Below, in pieces: positions 9,345-19,014 of a stretch of 64,000 nt of DNA. How positions within the stretch are numbered: the first letter of the stretch is position 1; the number at the start of each line of letters is the position of its first letter. Below the pieces are notes generated by a model. The model ran no database searches and was not told the origin of the DNA. It worked only from the letters and a program-made list of their open reading frames with translations. The DNA comes from Zunongwangia pacifica (GTDB lineage: Bacteria; Bacteroidota; Bacteroidia; Flavobacteriales; Flavobacteriaceae). The stretch is taken from NCBI RefSeq assembly GCF_023499215.1, contig NZ_JAKHSK010000002.1, forward strand, positions 1-64,000, given 5' to 3'. A program made the translations under genes and the position numbers.

Positions 9345-9785
9345 ATGAGCTTTTATTCCGATTTCAAGAAGTTTATAATGAAAGGAGATATCGTTGCCCT
9401 TGCTACTGCTGTAGTGATGGGAGCTGCTTTTAAAACCATTGTAGACTCTGTAGTTAAAGATGTGATTACCCCAATTATCGGTGTGCTTACGGGCGGCACC
9501 GATTTTACCCGAAAATTTATCGCTTTAGACGGCCAGACTTATGCAAACCTTGCAGAAGCACAGGAAGCCAAAGCGGCAGTGATTACTTATGGTAATTTAA
9601 TCCAGGCCATTATAAATTTTCTAATTGTTGCATTATTTATATTTTTGTTCTTAAGAGCATACGAAAAAACAAAGAAAAAAGAAGATCCAAAACCTGTTGC
9701 AGCTCCAAAAGGGCCTACTCAGGAGGAGCTTTTAGCCCAAATTAGGGACGAACTTAAAAAGCAAAATGGCACTGCGACAGAATAA
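9345..9785 (+). CDS. mscL: Large-conductance mechanosensitive channel MscL
   Basis: 146 residues, in the family range. The N-terminal helix [20 protein letters not shown] and the first pore helix [20 protein letters not shown] (residues about 14-45) are characteristic, with the glycine-rich constriction. A periplasmic loop follows, then TM2 ([21 protein letters not shown], about 85-105) and a charged cytoplasmic helix. It opens on hypo-osmotic shock to release solutes. It lies 55 bp after alr, possibly with read-through from that operon, and is closed by a strong terminator at 9852. Confidence 0.95.
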   Translation: MSFYSDFKKFIMKGDIVALATAVVMGAAFKTIVDSVVKDVITPIIGVLTGGTDFTRKFIALDGQTYANLAEAQEAKAAVITYGNLIQAIINFLIVALFIFLFLRAYEKTKKKEDPKPVAAPKGPTQEELLAQIRDELKKQNGTATE

Positions 9786-9851
9786 TCGCAACGCTTTAAA
9801 AATACGTGCACCGCTATACTGCACATTCTAAGTAGCAATATGTATCATTAA

Positions 9852-9881
9852 ACCCCTCTCAAAAAGAGGGGTCTTTTTTTT
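9852..9881 (+). terminator. Rho-independent terminator after mscL
   Basis: ACCCCTC / GAGGGGT stem with a 7-nt loop, followed by a long T run. Confidence 0.9.
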
Positions 9882-9964
9882 AACAAATATCTTAAATACG
9901 TTTAAAAAGATCATTTTATCTCAAAAAAAAGAATTATTTAATCGATAGATCCTAACAGGTATAA

Positions 9965-9972
9965 TACATTTG
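9965..9972 (+). promoter_or_regulatory. Candidate -7 box (TACATTTG) for asd
   Basis: Exact TAnnTTTG match, 60 bp before the asd ATG at 10032 and after the mscL terminator. A clear TTG -33 element is not visible at the expected spacing. No lysine-riboswitch-like folding was recognised in this gap. Confidence 0.4.
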
Positions 9973-10031
9973 TATCAAAATTTAATTCCAAATTCTAAAC
10001 CATCTGTCAAAGCAGATAAAATTAATTGAAA

Positions 10032-11021
10032 ATGAAAGTAGCAGTTGTTGGCGCTACCGGAATGGTAGGGCAGGTTATGTTAAAAGTACTAGCCGAAAGA
10101 GATTTTCCTATAACCGAATTATTACCGGTTGCATCAGAAAAATCTGTTGGAAAGAAAGTAACCTATAAGGATAAAGAATACACGATTATTAGCCTTGCTG
10201 ATGCTGTTGCTGCCAAACCAGAGATTGCTATTTTTTCTGCTGGTGGGGACACTTCTTTAGAATGGGCGCCAAAATTTGCTGAAAACGGAACTACGGTGGT
10301 AGATAACTCTTCAGCATGGAGAATGGATCCTACTAAAAAACTGGTGATCCCAGAAATTAATGCTTCAGAATTAACAAAAGAAGATAAGATTATCGCTAAT
10401 CCTAACTGTTCTACAATTCAGTTATTAATGGCTTTAAAACCGCTTCATGATAAATACACGATTAAACGTGCCGTAGTGTCGACTTATCAGTCAATTACCG
10501 GTACTGGTGTTAAAGCGGTACAGCAGTTAGAAAACGAATACGAAAATAAAGAAGGAGAAATGGCTTATCCTTACCCAATTCACCGTAATGCCTTACCGCA
10601 TTGTGATGTTTTTCAGGATAATGGATACACTAAGGAAGAGATGAAGCTTACCAACGAGACTAAAAAGATCTTAGGGGACGATTCGGTTTCAGTAACTGCT
10701 ACTGCGATTCGTATTCCGGTTGTAGGGGGGCATAGTGAATCTGTAAACCTTGAGTTTGAAAATGATTTTGAAGAAAGTGAAGTGCGTAAACTTTTAAACG
10801 ATTTCCCAGGAGTTACGGTTCAGGATAATCCAGACACCAACACCTACCCAATGCCAATTTATGCTGAAGGTAAAAATGATGTTTTTGTGGGCAGGATTCG
10901 TCGCGATTACTCACAACCAAATTCACTAAACCTTTGGGTGGTTGCAGATAACTTAAGAAAAGGAGCTGCAACTAATGCCGTTCAAATCGCAGAATATCTT
11001 ATGGAAAATAAGCTGGTTTAA
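10032..11021 (+). CDS. asd: Aspartate-semialdehyde dehydrogenase
   Basis: 329 residues from the ATG at 10032 (MKVAVVGATGMVGQ); a TTG two codons earlier is in frame but unlikely. It reduces aspartyl-4-phosphate to the semialdehyde with NADPH, on the route to lysine/DAP, threonine and methionine. The Rossmann motif GATGMVG is at residues 7-13. The active-site cysteine is in IIANPNCSTIQLL, and the catalytic histidine is in the GGHSESVNLEF segment. Length and motifs are standard. It stands alone between two terminators. Confidence 0.95.
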   Translation: MKVAVVGATGMVGQVMLKVLAERDFPITELLPVASEKSVGKKVTYKDKEYTIISLADAVAAKPEIAIFSAGGDTSLEWAPKFAENGTTVVDNSSAWRMDPTKKLVIPEINASELTKEDKIIANPNCSTIQLLMALKPLHDKYTIKRAVVSTYQSITGTGVKAVQQLENEYENKEGEMAYPYPIHRNALPHCDVFQDNGYTKEEMKLTNETKKILGDDSVSVTATAIRIPVVGGHSESVNLEFENDFEESEVRKLLNDFPGVTVQDNPDTNTYPMPIYAEGKNDVFVGRIRRDYSQPNSLNLWVVADNLRKGAATNAVQIAEYLMENKLV

Positions 11022-11048
11022 GTTAATTTTTAGTGTTCATATAATTTA

Positions 11049-11082
11049 CGAGGTTGTTGATTTCAGCAACCTCGTTTTTTAT
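11049..11082 (+). terminator. Rho-independent terminator after asd
   Basis: CGAGGTTG-type stem with a CAACCTCG return arm, followed by six or more T. It falls just before the next gene's ATG at 11117. Confidence 0.9.
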
Positions 11083-11116
11083 TTATAAATTTAGCTTCCC
11101 ACAAAAATCTCACACG

Positions 11117-13285
11117 ATGAAAAAAATAATCATTGGAGTTTTCACATTGGCTGCCCTGGCATCCTGTAAAGATTCTGAAGAAACAAAAACAGAAAAAGAT
11201 ACTGCTTTGAATTTAAACTATCCCGAAACCAAAAAAGTAGATACCGTAACCGATTACTTTGGCACCCAAGTTAAAGATCCTTATCGCTGGCTGGAAGATG
11301 ACCGCAGCAAAGAAACCGAGGAATGGGTAAAGGCTGAAAACAAAGTTACTTTTGGATATTTAGATAAGATCCCTTTTAAAGAAGACTTAAAAAAACGCCT
11401 CTCTGAAATATGGAATTACGAGAAAATTGGCGCTCCCTTCAAAGAAGGAGATTACACGTACTTTTCTAAAAATGATGGTTTACAAAATCAATATGTGATT
11501 TACCGTCGCAAAAATGAAAATGACGAGCCCGAAGTATTTTTAGATCCAAATAAATTTAGTGAAGATGGTACGACTTCGTTAAGTGGATTAAGTTTTTCTG
11601 AAAACGGAAAAATGGCGGCCTATAGCATTTCTGAAGGTGGAAGCGACTGGAGAAAAGTTATTGTACTGGACACCGAAACCAAAGAAGTTACTGAAGATAC
11701 CCTGAAAGACATTAAATTCAGTGGTATTTCATGGAAAGGGAATGAAGGTTTCTATTATTCCAGTTACGAAAAACCTGAAGGCAGCGAACTATCAGCAAAA
11801 ACAGACCAGCACCGTTTATTCTATCACAAAATCGGCACCCCGCAATCTGATGATAAAATGATCTTTGGCGGTATGCCAGAACAAAAACATCGTTATGTAG
11901 GGGGTAGCGTAAGTGAAGACAACAGATATCTGTTTATCTCAGCTCGAAATTCCACATCTGGAGGCAAGGTTTTTATGATGGATCTTAGTAAAAGTAACCC
12001 TGAATTAAAGACTATTATCGGCAATGAGGATACCGACACTTACGTGATCGACAACAAAGGCAGTAAACTTTATATCGTTACCAACCTTGATGCACCAAAC
12101 CAACGAATCGTAACCGTAGATGCTGCAAATCCATCTCCTGAAAACTGGAAAGATTTTATCCCGGAAACCGAAAATGTACTTAGCCCTTCAACTGGTGGCG
12201 GTTATTTCTTCACCGAATATATGGTAGATGCTGTTTCTCAGGTAAAACAATATGATTACGAAGGAAAACTTGTTCGTGAAATTGAATTACCGGGATTAGG
12301 TTCGGCCGGTGGTTTTGGCGCTAAAAAAGATGCTGATACCTTGTACTATTCATTTACAAATTATGTAACTCCGGGTACCATCTATAAGTACGATATTAAA
12401 GAGGGAACTTCTGCGGTTTACAACAAACCAAATATCAACTTCAATCCAGATAATTATGAAAGTCGTCAGGTATTTTATAAATCTAAAGACGGCACTAAAA
12501 TCCCGATGATTATCACCGCTAAAAAAGGCATTGAACTTAACGGTAAAAACCCAACTATACTATACGGTTATGGCGGTTTCAACATCAGTTTAACACCATC
12601 GTTTAGTACGGCCAACGCTGTATGGTTAGAGCAAGGTGGTGTTTACGCGGTACCAAACCTTCGTGGCGGAGGCGAATATGGCAGGGAATGGCACGATGCA
12701 GGTACTAAAATGCAAAAGCAAAATGTGTTTGATGATTTTATCGCCGCTGCAGAATATTTAATTGAAAACAACTATACGTCTAAAGATTATCTCGCTATTA
12801 GAGGTGGCTCTAACGGTGGTTTACTGGTTGGCGCAACAATGACGCAACGTCCAGATCTTATGAAAGTAGCACTGCCTGCTGTAGGCGTTATGGATATGTT
12901 GCGCTATCACACGTTTACTGCCGGAGCCGGCTGGGCCTATGACTACGGAACTGCTGAAGACAGTAAAGAAATGTTCGATTATCTTTACAATTACTCACCG
13001 GTTCATAATGTTAAAGAAGGCACTAAATATCCTGCAACTTTGATCACTACGGGAGATCATGACGATCGTGTGGTACCAGCACATTCTTTTAAGTTTGCGG
13101 CAGAACTACAGGAAAAACAAGCCGGAGACGCCCCCGTGCTTATTCGTATCGAAACCAAAGCGGGCCACGGCGCCGGAAAACCAACTAGCATGATCATTGA
13201 TGAATATGCTGATATTTTTGGTTTCACATTATACAATATGGGATTTGAAAAACTCCCAAATGATAATAAAGAAATAAAAGATTAG
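11117..13285 (+). CDS. Prolyl oligopeptidase family serine peptidase (S9A), lipoprotein
   Basis: 722 residues from the ATG at 11117. The frame is open further upstream, but that part overlaps the asd terminator. The N-terminus [17 protein letters not shown] is a lipoprotein signal peptide with a lipobox ending at Cys17, so the mature enzyme should be lipid-anchored in the periplasm or outer membrane. The beta-propeller occupies roughly residues 90-430. The alpha/beta-hydrolase domain carries the nucleophile in [12 protein letters not shown], the aspartate in [13 protein letters not shown] and the histidine in [12 protein letters not shown], a complete S9A triad. Such enzymes cleave short peptides after proline. 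No operon partner is visible; a long repeat region follows. Confidence 0.93.
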   Translation: MKKIIIGVFTLAALASCKDSEETKTEKDTALNLNYPETKKVDTVTDYFGTQVKDPYRWLEDDRSKETEEWVKAENKVTFGYLDKIPFKEDLKKRLSEIWNYEKIGAPFKEGDYTYFSKNDGLQNQYVIYRRKNENDEPEVFLDPNKFSEDGTTSLSGLSFSENGKMAAYSISEGGSDWRKVIVLDTETKEVTEDTLKDIKFSGISWKGNEGFYYSSYEKPEGSELSAKTDQHRLFYHKIGTPQSDDKMIFGGMPEQKHRYVGGSVSEDNRYLFISARNSTSGGKVFMMDLSKSNPELKTIIGNEDTDTYVIDNKGSKLYIVTNLDAPNQRIVTVDAANPSPENWKDFIPETENVLSPSTGGGYFFTEYMVDAVSQVKQYDYEGKLVREIELPGLGSAGGFGAKKDADTLYYSFTNYVTPGTIYKYDIKEGTSAVYNKPNINFNPDNYESRQVFYKSKDGTKIPMIITAKKGIELNGKNPTILYGYGGFNISLTPSFSTANAVWLEQGGVYAVPNLRGGGEYGREWHDAGTKMQKQNVFDDFIAAAEYLIENNYTSKDYLAIRGGSNGGLLVGATMTQRPDLMKVALPAVGVMDMLRYHTFTAGAGWAYDYGTAEDSKEMFDYLYNYSPVHNVKEGTKYPATLITTGDHDDRVVPAHSFKFAAELQEKQAGDAPVLIRIETKAGHGAGKPTSMIIDEYADIFGFTLYNMGFEKLPNDNKEIKD

Positions 13286-13308
13286 ACTATTGAATCATAA
13301 TGAAGCAC

Positions 13309-13356
13309 GTCATCCTGAACCTGTCTGACCGGCAGGCAGGCTCGATTCAGGATCTC
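13309..13356. repeat. REP-like hairpin with nested palindrome
   Basis: Reads GTCAT...ATCTC on the plus strand (GAGAT...ATGAC on the minus). Outer arms TCCTGAA/TTCAGGA surround a second near-palindrome of the CCTG.CTG.CCGGCAGGCAGG type at about 13320-13340. The same inner palindrome recurs inside the compound repeats downstream, so it may be an insertion into the basic hairpin. Confidence 0.65.
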
Positions 13357-13412
13357 ATCAGTAAAGCTTTGAAATTCAACATATGTTTCCGTGTCTCACG
13401 ATAGCTAGCTAT

Positions 13413-14072
13413 CGAGCTCACGAACAAACTAGCAACCCTATGTTTGTGTTGGTTAGATTTAGGAGAAACAATGATTACATTTCATAGAAGGGAAAGCAAT
13501 AATACCGGGCTTTGTCATTTCGACTGGAGCGCAGTGGAACGGAGAAATCTCAGCCAGAACAAACATTCCAAAAAGAGATCTCTCCGCTTCGCCTGCCTGC
13601 CGGCGAGGCAGGGTCGAGATGACAGCATCTTCCTATCGGGCTCACGAACAAACTAGCAACCCTATGTTTGTGTTGGTTAGATTTAGGAGAAACAATGATT
13701 ACATTTCATAGAAGGGAAAGCAATAATACCAGGCTTTGTCATTTCGACTGGAGCGCAGCGGAACGGAGAAATCTCAGCCAGAACAAACATTCCAAAAAGA
13801 GATCTCTCCGCTTCGCCTGCCTGCCGGCGAGGCAGGGTCGAGATGACAGCATCTTCCTATCGAGCTCACGAACAAACTAGTAACCCTATGTTTGTGTTGG
13901 TTAGATTTAGGAGAAACAATGATTACATTTCATAGAAGGGAAAGCAATAATACCGGGCTTTGTCATTTCGACTGGAGCGCAGCGGAACGGAGAAATCTCA
14001 GCCAGAACAACTTTCCAAAAAGATATCTCTCCCCTTCGCCTGAATGCTGGCGAGGCAGGGTCGAGATGACAG
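13413..14072 (+). repeat. Three tandem ~224-bp repeats, each with a bipartite hairpin core
   Basis: Units start at 13413, 13637 and 13861 (period 224 bp); the third is truncated and slightly diverged. Each holds a spacer beginning near CGAGCTCACGAACAAACT and a core of about 110 bp (13514-13623, 13738-13847, 13962-14070). The core starts GTCATTTCGAC and ends GTCGAGATGAC. It reads as two opposed hairpins: a left half GTCAT...AAATCTC and a right half GAGATCTC...ATGAC carrying a CCTGCCT/AGGCAGG palindrome in the first two copies. Short frames of 70 codons cross the units, but they are identical by repetition and have no protein features. The rest of the 928-bp gap (13286-14213) contains the hairpin at 13309, a GATAGCTAGCTATC palindrome near 13400 and the terminator at 14116. 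No gene was found. Confidence 0.9.
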
Positions 14073-14115
14073 AAATATCATTTTGTTCTCAGGCATTGAG
14101 AATTTAAAATAATTC

Positions 14116-14157
14116 CCGCCAGGTTTTAAAATTCGATAAAAATCTGGCGGTTTTTTT
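14116..14157 (+). terminator. Rho-independent terminator
   Basis: CCGCCAG / CTGGCGG stem around an AT-rich inner segment, followed by seven T. It sits after the repeat array and before the ABC ATPase gene, so it would stop any transcript coming through the repeats. Confidence 0.85.
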
Positions 14158-14213
14158 GTTTCCAAAACTTTCAAATTTGGGTATCTTCAACTTTCCTAAA
14201 ACGACACCTTATT

Positions 14214-15185
14214 ATGCTGAAGTTAGAAAACGTATCCTTTGCTTACGAAAATGGAGAACAGGTTTTAGAAAATATTAATTTAACAGCGAAACGCGGAGAA
14301 AATATTTCTATAATCGGGGAAAGTGGTTGCGGTAAAAGTACGCTGCTTCAGCTTATTTATGGCTTGCTGCATACGGATGGTAAAATTTTATGGGGTGATA
14401 AAGAGTTACTGGGGCCTAAATTCAATTTGGTGCCTGGTGAAGATTTCATTAAATACCTGGCACAGGATTTCGATCTCATGCTTCCGCTAAGTGTTGCCGA
14501 TAATGTGGGGAAATACCTAAGCAATATGTATCCTGTAAAAAAGAAAAAGCGTATTCAGGAATTACTGGAAGTGGTAGAAATGGAAGATATGGCCGATAAA
14601 AAAACTAAGCTTCTAAGCGGTGGCCAACAGCAGCGTGTAGCGCTTGCCAGGGCACTTGCCAAAGAGCCAGAAATGGTCTTGTTAGATGAACCGTTTAGTC
14701 ATATCGACCATTTCAGAAAAAATAATCTTCGGCGTAAAGTTTTTAAGTATTTAAAAGAGCAGAATATCACTTGTATTATCGCCACACACGATATAACCGA
14801 CGCGCTTTCTTTTGCCGATACGACTATGGTTTTAAAAGATCATAAAATTTATGCAAAGGCAAGTCCTGAAGACTTATATAACAATCCGCCAAACAAATAT
14901 GTTGCCTCATTGTTTGGCGATGTTAATGAAGTGATGCTTAAGGATATTGTTCAAAATGAGACTTCCCGAAAAAAAATTATCCTTTATCCTGAAGAAATAA
15001 AAGTGAGCCGGAAATCACCAATTAAAGCCACTGTGATCAACTCATACTTTAAAGGGAATAATTATTTAATTGAAGCCGATCTTAATGGAAAAACCATTTT
15101 TGCAGAACATCGTTCGGCTATCCCTAGCGGCGCTCCTGTATATTTTGTGATCTCAAAACCACTTATTGAAAAACGGAAAAATTAA
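14214..15185 (+). CDS. ABC transporter ATP-binding protein (PotA/FbpC-like), no adjacent permease
   Basis: 323 residues. Walker A is GESGCGKST (about residues 38-46), the signature is LSGGQQQRVALARAL, Walker B is MVLLDEPFSHID and the H-loop is ATHDITDA. A C-terminal extension of about 90 residues (from about 235) has a TOBE-like beta composition, as in importer ATPases for iron, polyamines or molybdate. No permease or binding-protein gene lies next to it, so the substrate cannot be inferred. It ends one base before the convergent Gre-like gene. Confidence 0.85.
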   Translation: MLKLENVSFAYENGEQVLENINLTAKRGENISIIGESGCGKSTLLQLIYGLLHTDGKILWGDKELLGPKFNLVPGEDFIKYLAQDFDLMLPLSVADNVGKYLSNMYPVKKKKRIQELLEVVEMEDMADKKTKLLSGGQQQRVALARALAKEPEMVLLDEPFSHIDHFRKNNLRRKVFKYLKEQNITCIIATHDITDALSFADTTMVLKDHKIYAKASPEDLYNNPPNKYVASLFGDVNEVMLKDIVQNETSRKKIILYPEEIKVSRKSPIKATVINSYFKGNNYLIEADLNGKTIFAEHRSAIPSGAPVYFVISKPLIEKRKN

Positions 15186-15635
15186 TTATTCGACGCTGAT
15201 AATAGTATTTCTAATTCCGTTAAATTCAAATTCCTCGCCTTCCGTCTTTCCCATTAATAATCTAGCTACGGGAGAATTCCCACCTACCGCATAAAAGCTT
15301 TCATTATCATGTTCCATCTTTCCTGCCGGAATACTTATAAAATAATTGGAGGCCGAAGTTTTCACTAAACAACCCAGCTGAACACGTTTAGAAGCCTCTC
15401 TGTTTTTGGCTAATTTTAGTGTATCTTTTTGTTGCTTGAATTCTCTAAGCTGATTGGATAATTTATTCCACTCTTCGCTCATCATCTCCCTACCGGTTTC
15501 ATATTTATCCCCGGCACTGTTTTTCCCTTCGCTTTCCATATCTTCTTCAAGATCCTTAAGGGATCTTAAAATACGCTGAATTCGGGATTCCACATACTCT
15601 TCGCACATGGTGTACAAATGGTCTTTTGTCGTCAA
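15186..15635 (-). CDS. GreA/GreB-like transcription elongation factor family protein
   Basis: 149 residues. The N-terminal half is a predicted antiparallel coiled coil (about residues 15-90). Its tip carries SAGDKYETGREM, resembling the acidic tip loop of GreA (GDLSENAEY) that reaches the RNA polymerase active site. The C-terminal half matches the FKBP-like Gre domain: SPVARLLMGKTEGEEFEFNG corresponds to the SPLGxALLGKxxGDxV motif. Gre factors stimulate cleavage of backtracked RNA. Because identity to true GreA appears low, it may be a specialised paralogue. It is last in the minus-strand operon with mtgA (10-bp gap) and the FAD oxidoreductase. Confidence 0.75.
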   Translation of the reverse strand: MTTKDHLYTMCEEYVESRIQRILRSLKDLEEDMESEGKNSAGDKYETGREMMSEEWNKLSNQLREFKQQKDTLKLAKNREASKRVQLGCLVKTSASNYFISIPAGKMEHDNESFYAVGGNSPVARLLMGKTEGEEFEFNGIRNTIISVE

Positions 15636-15645
15636 AATATAGGTG

Positions 15646-16338
15646 TTATTCTTTTACTTTTCTTGGTTTATCTAGATCAAATTCGCCATAAAACTTCATT
15701 TGCTGGGTAATCCAACTTTTTCTTTGGCTTACGTAACTACTGGCAGGATTAGCGCGATATTCTCGTGGATTTGGTAAAATAGCCGCTATCGCAGCAGCTT
15801 CTGCCGGACTTAAATTTACTGCCTCCTTGCCAAACCAGTTTTGTGCAGCAGCTTGTGCCCCGTAAACGCCTTTCCCCATTTCAATGCTATTTAAATAGAC
15901 TTCCAGAATACGTTCTTTACTCCATAAAAGTTCTATCAAAAACGTAAAATAGGCCTCCAGTCCTTTGCGCACATAATTTCTGCCCGGCCATAAAAAGGCA
16001 TTTTTGGCGGTTTGCTGCGATATGGTACTGGCGCCACGAACGCGCTTTCCTTTTTTATTGTTTTCAATCGCTTTTTGAATCGCTTCTAAATCGAAACCAC
16101 TGTGATTTTCAAAATTCTGGTCTTCACTACAGATAACGGCCAGTTGCAGGTTTTTTGAAATTTTTTCAATGGGTACCCAATCATGCTTAATTTCTTCATC
16201 TGGATGCTCAAAATACCGAATCGCCATGAGGGGTGTAAACGGCAATGGAACCCACTTAAAAAAAAGGACAAGCAAAAACGTGATTAGAAAAAACCACCCT
16301 ATAACCTTTGATATAAACCAAAATATTCTTTTTATCAT
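15646..16338 (-). CDS. mtgA: Monofunctional peptidoglycan glycosyltransferase
   Basis: 230 residues, GT51 family. One N-terminal membrane helix (FWFISKVIGWFFLITFLLVL, about residues 6-25) anchors it. The catalytic glutamate is in VICSEDQNFENHSGFD. GASTISQQTAKNAFL and the RKGLEAYFTFLIELLWSKERILEVYLN block are the standard GT51 motifs. It polymerises lipid II into glycan strands and lacks a transpeptidase domain. The start overlaps the FAD oxidoreductase stop by 4 bp (ATGA), indicating coupling. Confidence 0.95.
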   Translation of the reverse strand: MIKRIFWFISKVIGWFFLITFLLVLFFKWVPLPFTPLMAIRYFEHPDEEIKHDWVPIEKISKNLQLAVICSEDQNFENHSGFDLEAIQKAIENNKKGKRVRGASTISQQTAKNAFLWPGRNYVRKGLEAYFTFLIELLWSKERILEVYLNSIEMGKGVYGAQAAAQNWFGKEAVNLSPAEAAAIAAILPNPREYRANPASSYVSQRKSWITQQMKFYGEFDLDKPRKVKE

Positions 16339-17450
16339 TCGCTAATTTTTGCCAGTTCTTTTCCTACTAAACTGCCTATGGCGATCCCCATTCCGCCTAA
16401 TTTTACACCGTAAAAGACATTCTCCGATGATTGCCCTATTTCGGGTTTCTTATTTGTTCCCATTCCCATAATTCCGCTCCAGCGCTGGTCGATCTTAACT
16501 TCCCGATCTGGCAAAATCGTTGTTTTTAAGAGCTCTTCTAATTTTTGCTGAATAATTTCTGTTTGCCCAAATTGGGTAGTTTCCTCACCTTTTATATCCA
16601 GGTTCCTACCGCCACCAAAAAGTAATCTATTATTAATATTCCTGAAATAATAAAAACCTTTATCTAAATGAAATGTTCCTCTAATCTGAAGGTTTTCTAT
16701 AGGTTTTGTAACCAAAACCTGCGCTCTTGCCGGTTTTACATTAGTGATCCCAAACTTAGAAGCAAAACCATTTGTAGCTATAAATAACTTTCTACATTCC
16801 ACCTCGAAATTCGTTGTTTTCACCACCACTTTATTCCCCAGATCTTCAAAATTTCGGACGGCAATATTATTCAAAATTCGGATACCTTTTTTATAAATTT
16901 TTCGCAATAATTCGCTCATCATTTTCCCGGTATCGATCTGGGATTCAAACGGACTAAAGATGAGCTTTTCCATAGTATTTTTAAACCTGAATTTATTCTC
17001 AGAAATCGAAAAACAGTCGGTTTCAAAAACTTCCTGAAGCATTTTATTGATCTTGGGCATTTCAGCCTCACATTCTTCAAAGAGGCTTTTGTCTTTTTTC
17101 AGAAAAACTTCATATCCGCCATGATTTTTATATCCAATTTCCTCATCGCCCAAATTCTTCCGAAGTAATTTTAAGCCATTTACCCGTTTTTGAATTAAAG
17201 CGACCACTTCCTCTTCCGGTAGTACTTTAAGATCCTCTAAGATTTCAGAAAGACTTCCAAAACAGGCAAACCCTGCATTTTTTGTACTCGCTCCCTCTGG
17301 CAAGAGTCCGTTTTCAAGAATTAAAATAGTAGCACCCGGGTAATCTTTATGAAGTTGGAGCGCACAGTTTAAACCGGTAATACCGCTGCCCACGATCACA
17401 AAATCTACATCAGAAAGCCAGCTTTTTTGCTCCCAATACGAAAAATTCAT
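16335..17450 (-). CDS. FAD-dependent oxidoreductase (DAO family)
   Basis: 371 residues. The dinucleotide motif is at the N-terminus: DFVIVGSGITGLNCALQL (GxGxxG). The acidic ribose-binding residue is in ILILENGLLPEGASTKNAGF. The DAO-family C-terminus includes QRWSGIMGMGTNKKPEIG and a final FAD-contacting GVKLGGMGIAIGSLVGKEL. Members oxidise amines or amino acids, or bind tRNA wobble-modification partners; the substrate cannot be read from sequence. It is first gene of the operon with mtgA and the Gre-like factor. Confidence 0.85.
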   Translation of the reverse strand: MNFSYWEQKSWLSDVDFVIVGSGITGLNCALQLHKDYPGATILILENGLLPEGASTKNAGFACFGSLSEILEDLKVLPEEEVVALIQKRVNGLKLLRKNLGDEEIGYKNHGGYEVFLKKDKSLFEECEAEMPKINKMLQEVFETDCFSISENKFRFKNTMEKLIFSPFESQIDTGKMMSELLRKIYKKGIRILNNIAVRNFEDLGNKVVVKTTNFEVECRKLFIATNGFASKFGITNVKPARAQVLVTKPIENLQIRGTFHLDKGFYYFRNINNRLLFGGGRNLDIKGEETTQFGQTEIIQQKLEELLKTTILPDREVKIDQRWSGIMGMGTNKKPEIGQSSENVFYGVKLGGMGIAIGSLVGKELAKISE

Positions 17451-17562
17451 GCTTAAAATTTATAATCTGAAATTACACAAACTTTTATAATTTCAGCAGT
17501 AATTAGGCAGAAGCAAGTAAATTTTCTGAATAGTTTAAGGAAATTGCTAAATATTAGTCCAT

Positions 17563-17588
17563 AAAAAAGCCTCGTAAAAACGAGGCTT
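17563..17588 (-). terminator. Rho-independent terminator after accC
   Basis: AAGCCTCG / CGAGGCTT stem with a 6-nt loop; on the minus strand it is followed by a T run. It lies 24 bp past the accC stop. Confidence 0.85.
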
Positions 17589-17611
17589 GCTATATATAAA
17601 ATCGATATTGA

Positions 17612-18961
17612 CTATTCTTCTATGGGATTCATTTTAAAATCATCCATAAATGCGGTGGTATAATTCCCGGCCACATATCTTGGATCGTCCATTAACTGTC
17701 TATGGAAAGGAATGGTTGTTTTGATTCCTTCGATCACAAATTCGTCTAATGCACGCTTCATTTTATTAATCGCTTCTTCACGGGTTTGTGCCGTAGTAAT
17801 TAATTTAGCGATCATAGAATCGTAATGCGGCGGGATAATATATCCGCTATAAACATGGGTGTCGATACGAATCCCATGGCCACCTGGCGTATGCAGTGTC
17901 TCAATTTTTCCTGGCGATGGTCTAAAACCGTTATAAGGATCCTCAGCATTGATCCTACACTCGATAGAATGTAATTGCGGTTCGTAATTTTTTCCTGAAA
18001 TTGGAACTCCTGCCGCTACTAAAATTTGCTCACGGATTAAATCGTAATCGATCACCTGCTCGGTAATTGGGTGCTCTACCTGGATACGGGTATTCATCTC
18101 CATGAAGTAGAATTTGCGGTGTTTGTCTACCAGAAATTCTACGGTTCCAGCACCTTCGTATTTAATATACTCGGCAGCTTTTACGGCTGCTTCTCCCATT
18201 TGCTTACGCAGTTTAGGCGTCATAAACGGAGAAGGAGTTTCCTCGGTTAATTTTTGGTGACGACGTTGTACTGAACAGTCTCTTTCTGAAAGATGACAGG
18301 CTTTACCGGTTTGATCTCCAATAATCTGAATTTCGATATGGCGCGGCTCTTCGATAAGCTTTTCCATATACATGCCATCGTTGCCAAAAGCAGCACCAGC
18401 TTCCTGTCGAGCAGAATCCCAGGCTGCCTGAAGGTTTTCTTCTTTCCAAACAGCACGCATTCCTTTACCACCACCACCGGCAGTAGCTTTAAGCATCACA
18501 GGAAAACCTATTTCTTTAGCCAGTTTAAGGCATTGGTCAAAATTTTCTAAAATTCCTTCTGAACCGGGAACACATGGTACTCCTGCAGCTTTCATCGTAG
18601 CTTTTGCAGTCGCTTTGTCTCCCATTTTATTAATCATCTCTGCCGAGGCACCGATGAATTTGATATCGTGCTCTTCACAAATTTTAGAGAACTTGGCATT
18701 TTCAGAAAGGAATCCGTATCCTGGATGGATCGCATCGGCATTCGTGATTTCTGCCGCTGAAATAATATTGGCAATCTTTAAATACGATAAACTACTTTGA
18801 GGAGGACCTATACATACAGCTTCATCTGCAAATCTTACGTGAAGACTTTCTGCATCTGCAGTAGAATAAACCGCTACCGTTTTTATCCCCATCTCTTTAC
18901 AAGTACGGATAATACGCATTGCGATCTCTCCCCTATTGGCAATTAATATTTTTTTAAACAT
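17612..18961 (-). CDS. accC: Biotin carboxylase subunit of acetyl-CoA carboxylase
   Basis: 449 residues, standard AccC length. N-terminal [20 protein letters not shown], the ATP-grasp glycine loop in [15 protein letters not shown], the HIEIQIIGD and [15 protein letters not shown] segments, and [15 protein letters not shown] identify it. It carboxylates biotin on AccB with ATP and bicarbonate, the first half of malonyl-CoA formation. It lies 53 bp downstream of accB and ends the fabH-accB-accC cluster. accA and accD are elsewhere. Confidence 0.97.
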   Translation of the reverse strand: MFKKILIANRGEIAMRIIRTCKEMGIKTVAVYSTADAESLHVRFADEAVCIGPPQSSLSYLKIANIISAAEITNADAIHPGYGFLSENAKFSKICEEHDIKFIGASAEMINKMGDKATAKATMKAAGVPCVPGSEGILENFDQCLKLAKEIGFPVMLKATAGGGGKGMRAVWKEENLQAAWDSARQEAGAAFGNDGMYMEKLIEEPRHIEIQIIGDQTGKACHLSERDCSVQRRHQKLTEETPSPFMTPKLRKQMGEAAVKAAEYIKYEGAGTVEFLVDKHRKFYFMEMNTRIQVEHPITEQVIDYDLIREQILVAAGVPISGKNYEPQLHSIECRINAEDPYNGFRPSPGKIETLHTPGGHGIRIDTHVYSGYIIPPHYDSMIAKLITTAQTREEAINKMKRALDEFVIEGIKTTIPFHRQLMDDPRYVAGNYTTAFMDDFKMNPIEE

Positions 18962-19014
18962 ACCTGTGGTTTTTATTTACAGGAAAATTTTTCCTGTGCA
19001 AAAATTGGTAAGAA

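Noticed and set aside
9786-10031. Lysine riboswitch before asd
   Set aside because: The gap holds the mscL terminator and a -7 box; no extended leader with the expected stems is visible.
13413-14072. CRISPR array
   Set aside because: Units are 224 bp and the would-be spacers are repeated too; there are no unique spacers and no cas genes.
13444-14107. Three similar 70-71-codon frames (MCWLDLGETMITFHRRESNN...) as a small protein family
   Set aside because: They cross the hairpin repeats, change only as the repeats do, have no protein-like features and end where each repeat does. They are by-products of the repeat sequence. The related frame at 60820-61023 is the same case.
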